A stretch of 16,724 bases of DNA from Chlamydiales bacterium (GTDB lineage: Bacteria; Chlamydiota; Chlamydiia; Chlamydiales; JAACFD01): the NCBI GenBank assembly GCA_009937555.1, contig JAACFD010000017.1:1-16724 (forward strand). The letters are read 5' to 3'. The position numbers and the translations under genes were made by a program. This document shows positions 13,533 to 16,724 of the stretch, piece by piece (position 1 is the first letter of the stretch; every line of letters begins with the position of its first letter). The notes under the pieces were generated by a model. That model searched no databases, was not told the origin of the DNA, and worked only from the letters and a program-made list of their open reading frames with translations.

Positions 13533-16402
13533 TTACTGACTTGTAATTTAGCAAGCTTTACTTGAAGTTCATTTAGCTCAGCTTGGTTTTTAGTTAGTAG
13601 TTCATTTTGCTGTTGAACAAGTTCTTTAGGGGCTCTTTGTAAAAAGTTTTCATTTTGCAACTTGTTTTGTAGCTTTTCTATATTACTTTCCAACTTGACT
13701 TTCTCTTTTTCTAAGCGTTTAGCTTCAGCTTCTTTTAAATTATCGGGTAAAGGGATAATAATTTTCACATTTCCTAATACGCCTGTTGCCGCGAAGTCTA
13801 AAGAGGGTTCTTTTTCTGAGAAAGAAATGCTTTTTGTCTGTATCAGATGTGAAAGTAATTCCTGGTTCTCTTGCAATAGTTTTGTATAGCGGTCATTTGG
13901 AGGTGAAACAAAGTAAATATCAGTATCAACAGAAGGTGCTACTTTCATTTCACCTCTAATATTTCTAATGGTATACAGGCTTTTTTGTATCCACTCAAAG
14001 TCTTGCTCTACTTGAGCGCTGATATCATCCTCATTAAGGCTGTGAGGGAATGGGGCTAGCATGCACGAATCTTGCTTTAGAGCTTGGTATAAGTCTTGAG
14101 TGTAAGCCTCTTCTGTATTGAGCTGTTTTGGTAGGTCAAAACGTTTTTGTAGAAGCTTAAATAGCTCTTCTGTAATGAATGGGGCCATAGGGTGTAGTAA
14201 CCTTACAGCTGCTGTAAGGATAACTACTAATAGTTTTTGCTTTTCTATACACTGTTCTTTTGAACCCATTTTTCCAAAGAGGTAAGGCTTTGAGATCTCT
14301 ACATAGTAGGCACAAAATTCCTTCCAGAAAAAGTCATACGCTTTTGAAGCAGCTTGCTCAAATGCAAAGTTATCTAAAGCAGTGTTTACATCTTTAATAG
14401 TAGTATTTAGCGCTGAAAGTATCCATTTGTCTTCTAAAAGAAGGGACTCTTTATTAATGCCAGAGAAAAGCTGTTCACTGCTAAGAGAATCAAGGTTCAT
14501 AAATACAAACCTAGCGCCATTCCACACTTTATTAGTAAAGTTCTTAAACTCTTCAAACTTTCTTCTATCAAGGTCTATCTGAGAGAGCTGAGGGTTACTT
14601 GCACAAAGAGCCATGCGGACAGCGTCAGTTCCATACTCATCAATTACTTCTAGAGGGTCAATGATATTACCCTTAGACTTAGACATCTTTTCCCACTTAG
14701 AAAATACATCTTTAGGAGTGGTAGAAGGGTTTAAATCAAACTGTTGTCTTTCTTCATCAGAAACATAGTGAATGCTCCCATGCTCATCTTTTCTCCAGTA
14801 TGACTTACCGAAGATAAGCCCATGGAGAAATACCTTTGGGAAAGGAAACTTATCTGTCATTTGTTTACCCATCAGTAACATACGAGCAACCCAGAAAAAG
14901 AGGATGTCATGTCCAGTGATCATCACACTATTTGGGTAGAATGTTTCAAAGTCTTCTGTATTTTCAGAGTCCCAACCTAAAATATTGAAAGGCCAGAAAG
15001 CTGATGAGAACCAGGTATCTAAAACATCTTCATCTTGATAATATGCATCAGGGTTTTTCTTTACTTTTTCAGGCACTCCTTCACCTTCATAACAAATCAT
15101 GTCTTCAGGGTGATCTTTAGAGTACCAAATAGGGATGCGGTGTCCCCACCATAGCTGTCTACTGATGCACCAATCTCTAAGGTTATCAATCCAGTAATAA
15201 TAGGTATTTTTCCAGGAGTCGGGGTAAAGTTCAACCTCTCCATCTGAAACAGCTTTGCGAAGAAGTGGTTTAAACTTTTCCATACTTACAAACCACTGCT
15301 TTGACATATAAGGCTCAATGACAGCTTTAGATCTGTAAGAAATCCCCACTCGGAGTGTATGAGGTTCTTTTTTTATGAATAGTCCTAGCTGATTCATTTC
15401 TTCAACTATTGCTTCTCTTGCTTGTTCAAAGCTTAACCCTTTGAACTTTCCGCCTTCTTCATTAACCTTTCCATCTGGTGTCATAATGTTGATGAATTCA
15501 AGCTTATGGTTTAATCCCATTTGATAGTCATTGGGGTCGTGGGCAGGGGTAATTTTTACCATTCCTGAACCAAACTCAGGGTCTACATAGGGATCTGCGA
15601 TAATAGGGATTTCACGATTCTTTATTGGTAAAATAGCAGACTTACCAATCAGGTGCTTATAACGATCATCTTTAGGGTTAACAGCAATAGCTGTATCGCC
15701 TAGCATGGTTTCTGGTCTAGTGGTAGCGATGCATGCAAAGTCTTCAGAATCTTTTATTGGGTACTTGAAGTGCCAGAGAAACGATTGCTTTTCTTCATGT
15801 TCTACCTCATCATCAGCTAGTGCTGTTTGAGTAATAGGATCCCAGTTTACCAGGTAGTCGCCTCTGTAGATTAGACCTTCATCAAAAAGCTTTTTAAAAA
15901 CCTTTCTTACCACCTTATTTGAAGCCTCATCCATTGTAAAGCGATGTCGAGACCAGTCACAAGAGCAGCCTAATTTTTTTTGCTGGTTAACGATAGAATC
16001 TTCATTTTTTTCTTTCCATTCCCATACATGCTTAAGAAATTCTTCTCTTGGGAAGTCTTTTCTTCTTTTGTTCATTGTCTGCATTAGGTGACGCTCTACT
16101 CTAGTTTGAGTGGCAATACCAGCATGGTCAGTTCCTGGAACCCATAGCGACTCAAAACCTCTCATACGCTTAAAGCGGATTAAAATATCGGATAAGGTTG
16201 AGCCTAGGGCATGTCCCATATGAAGGACACCTGTAATATTTGGTGGAGGCATTGATATAGTAAAAGGAGTCTTACCAGAGTCTGCTTTTGCTAAGAAAAA
16301 GTTACTTTGTTCCCAGACTTGATACCACTTTGTATCAATTTCTTTAGGATTATAAGATTTCTCTAGCTCAAAGCGACTGTTTTCCTCATTTGGAGTAGAC
16401 AT
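13529..16402 (-). CDS. valS: Valyl-tRNA synthetase
   Basis: Class I aminoacyl-tRNA synthetase that charges tRNA-Val, 957 residues (E. coli 951). The catalytic core carries PPPNITGVLHMGH (HIGH-type motif HMGH, residues 61-64) and EKMSKSKGN (KMSKS at 572-576). Between them the CP1 editing domain contains TTRPETMLGDTAIAVNP and the zone around ITPAHDPNDYQMG, which clears mischarged threonine. RDWCISRQLWWGHRIP and DVLDTWFSSAFWP are standard ValRS blocks. The tRNA-anticodon domain follows. The last 70 residues form the Lys/Glu/Gln-rich coiled-coil arm typical of ValRS. The start ATG 16402 has AAAGGA about 10 nt upstream. The lipoprotein gene follows with a 4-bp overlap. Confidence 0.98.
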   Translation of the reverse strand: MSTPNEENSRFELEKSYNPKEIDTKWYQVWEQSNFFLAKADSGKTPFTISMPPPNITGVLHMGHALGSTLSDILIRFKRMRGFESLWVPGTDHAGIATQTRVERHLMQTMNKRRKDFPREEFLKHVWEWKEKNEDSIVNQQKKLGCSCDWSRHRFTMDEASNKVVRKVFKKLFDEGLIYRGDYLVNWDPITQTALADDEVEHEEKQSFLWHFKYPIKDSEDFACIATTRPETMLGDTAIAVNPKDDRYKHLIGKSAILPIKNREIPIIADPYVDPEFGSGMVKITPAHDPNDYQMGLNHKLEFINIMTPDGKVNEEGGKFKGLSFEQAREAIVEEMNQLGLFIKKEPHTLRVGISYRSKAVIEPYMSKQWFVSMEKFKPLLRKAVSDGEVELYPDSWKNTYYYWIDNLRDWCISRQLWWGHRIPIWYSKDHPEDMICYEGEGVPEKVKKNPDAYYQDEDVLDTWFSSAFWPFNILGWDSENTEDFETFYPNSVMITGHDILFFWVARMLLMGKQMTDKFPFPKVFLHGLIFGKSYWRKDEHGSIHYVSDEERQQFDLNPSTTPKDVFSKWEKMSKSKGNIIDPLEVIDEYGTDAVRMALCASNPQLSQIDLDRRKFEEFKNFTNKVWNGARFVFMNLDSLSSEQLFSGINKESLLLEDKWILSALNTTIKDVNTALDNFAFEQAASKAYDFFWKEFCAYYVEISKPYLFGKMGSKEQCIEKQKLLVVILTAAVRLLHPMAPFITEELFKLLQKRFDLPKQLNTEEAYTQDLYQALKQDSCMLAPFPHSLNEDDISAQVEQDFEWIQKSLYTIRNIRGEMKVAPSVDTDIYFVSPPNDRYTKLLQENQELLSHLIQTKSISFSEKEPSLDFAATGVLGNVKIIIPLPDNLKEAEAKRLEKEKVKLESNIEKLQNKLQNENFLQRAPKELVQQQNELLTKNQAELNELQVKLAKLQVSK

Positions 16403-16443
16403 ATAGTAGGGTCCTTTTCGTAAAAGATTGTTTAAAGGACTAG

Positions 16444-16475
16444 ATTATAGCTGCTTTGTTTTTTTTTAGCAGTAA
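16444..16475 (-). promoter_or_regulatory. Probable valS promoter
   Basis: On the minus strand a consensus -10, TATAAT, occupies 16449-16444, about 42 bp before the valS start codon. The spacer is A-rich with a run of nine A. The -35 is poor: ACTGCT (16473-16468) at 18-bp spacing, or TTACTG (16475-16470) at 20-bp spacing. Chlamydial housekeeping promoters are known to tolerate weak -35 boxes and AT-rich spacers. The predicted leader of about 35 nt would include the ribosome binding site. Confidence 0.4.
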
Positions 16476-16487
16476 GAGTAGAAATTT

Positions 16488-16724
16488 TTAGTCTGAAAGG
16501 CAAAAGTATTGTTTTTGCTCTTGTTTCAAGTAAAATTTTGCTTGTTCATTTTCGCCAATACAGCTGTGATAAAGGTAAAGCTCTCTGAATAAAGCACGCT
16601 TTTCCCAGAAAAAGGCTCTATCGGCCCATTTCTTATTTCGTTGTAATTTCCCGCTTATATGGTAACTGCCTAAGTTAAAAGATTTTGGATGAGCTCTGTC
16701 TGGGCAGTTACTAAAGTGAAGCAT
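16488..16724 (-). CDS. C-terminal part of an unrecognised protein, cut by the window edge
   Basis: The last 78 codons of a minus-strand frame, ending in TAA at 16490-16488. The visible 5' codon is ATG at the last bases of the window, so it could be either the start or an internal Met; the rest, if any, is off the window. The segment WEKRALFRELYLYHSCIGENEQAKFYL has the helix-turn-helix look of a tetratricopeptide repeat, with aromatic and small residues at TPR-like spacing. One repeat is not enough to call the family. It is in the same orientation as valS and ends 85 bp before it. In Chlamydia, pknD neighbours valS, but nothing here resembles a kinase. Confidence 0.5.
   Translation of the reverse strand: MLHFSNCPDRAHPKSFNLGSYHISGKLQRNKKWADRAFFWEKRALFRELYLYHSCIGENEQAKFYLKQEQKQYFCLSD

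Noticed and set aside
13662..14582. Two plus-strand frames (13662-13889 and 14382-14582) inside valS
   Set aside because: They mirror the C-terminal region of ValRS and have low-complexity Ser/Phe/Leu-rich products typical of shadow frames.
16451..16472. CTGCT/AGCAG stem around a T-run, considered as a rho-independent terminator for the gene ending at 16488
   Set aside because: The T-run is in the loop rather than after the stem, arms are only 5 bp, and on the minus strand the run reads as A. It overlaps the better-supported valS promoter spacer.

Overview
This AT-rich window almost certainly comes from a member of the phylum Chlamydiota, probably an environmental (non-Chlamydiaceae) lineage. 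The main evidence is a seven-gene V/A-type ATPase operon in the order atpE, DUF2764 gene, atpA, atpB, atpD, atpI, atpK. From memory, this matches the Chlamydia trachomatis CT310-CT304 block, and the AtpB and AtpK sequences look chlamydial. A lipoprotein gene beside valS further downstream recalls the CT303-CT302 pair. The layout around the operon differs from Chlamydia as I remember it, which is why a deeper-branching lineage is preferred.

Layout. 22-540 (-): small secreted protein of unknown function, divergent from the operon. 544-779: a 236-bp divergent control region with a perfect 10-bp-arm palindrome, a second inverted repeat and repeated TTTAGGT words. 780-8344 (+): V-ATPase operon, tightly packed with 8-bp and 4-bp overlaps. 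8357-9754 (+): class II fumarase fumC, only 12 bp after atpK and apparently co-transcribed. 9744-11817 (-): two genes converging on fumC, a secreted 181-aa protein and a 505-aa protein of unknown function with faint TIM-barrel glycosidase-like features. 11818-12032: divergent control region with a possible 41-codon leader ORF overlapping the next start. 12033-13082 (+): class I DAHP synthase, first step of the shikimate pathway. 13086-16402 (-): valS followed by a 4-bp-overlapping lipoprotein gene. 16488-16724 (-): 3' end of an unrecognised gene cut by the window edge.

How the genes work together. The ATPase genes encode the A3B3 head (AtpA, AtpB), the central stalk (AtpD), one peripheral stalk subunit (AtpE), the membrane stator (AtpI) and the rotor ring (AtpK). 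No recognisable C, F or G subunit is encoded. The DUF2764 protein sits in the operon where a subunit C is expected and has a faint subunit C-like pattern. The rotor subunit keeps the residues that bind Na+ in the Enterococcus hirae ring. FumC adds a TCA-cycle enzyme to this energy operon. The DAHP synthase appears to lack the N-terminus and several residues used for feedback control in E. coli AroG.

There are no tRNA or rRNA genes, insertion sequences or CRISPR arrays that I can see, and no gene-free stretch exceeds 300 bases.
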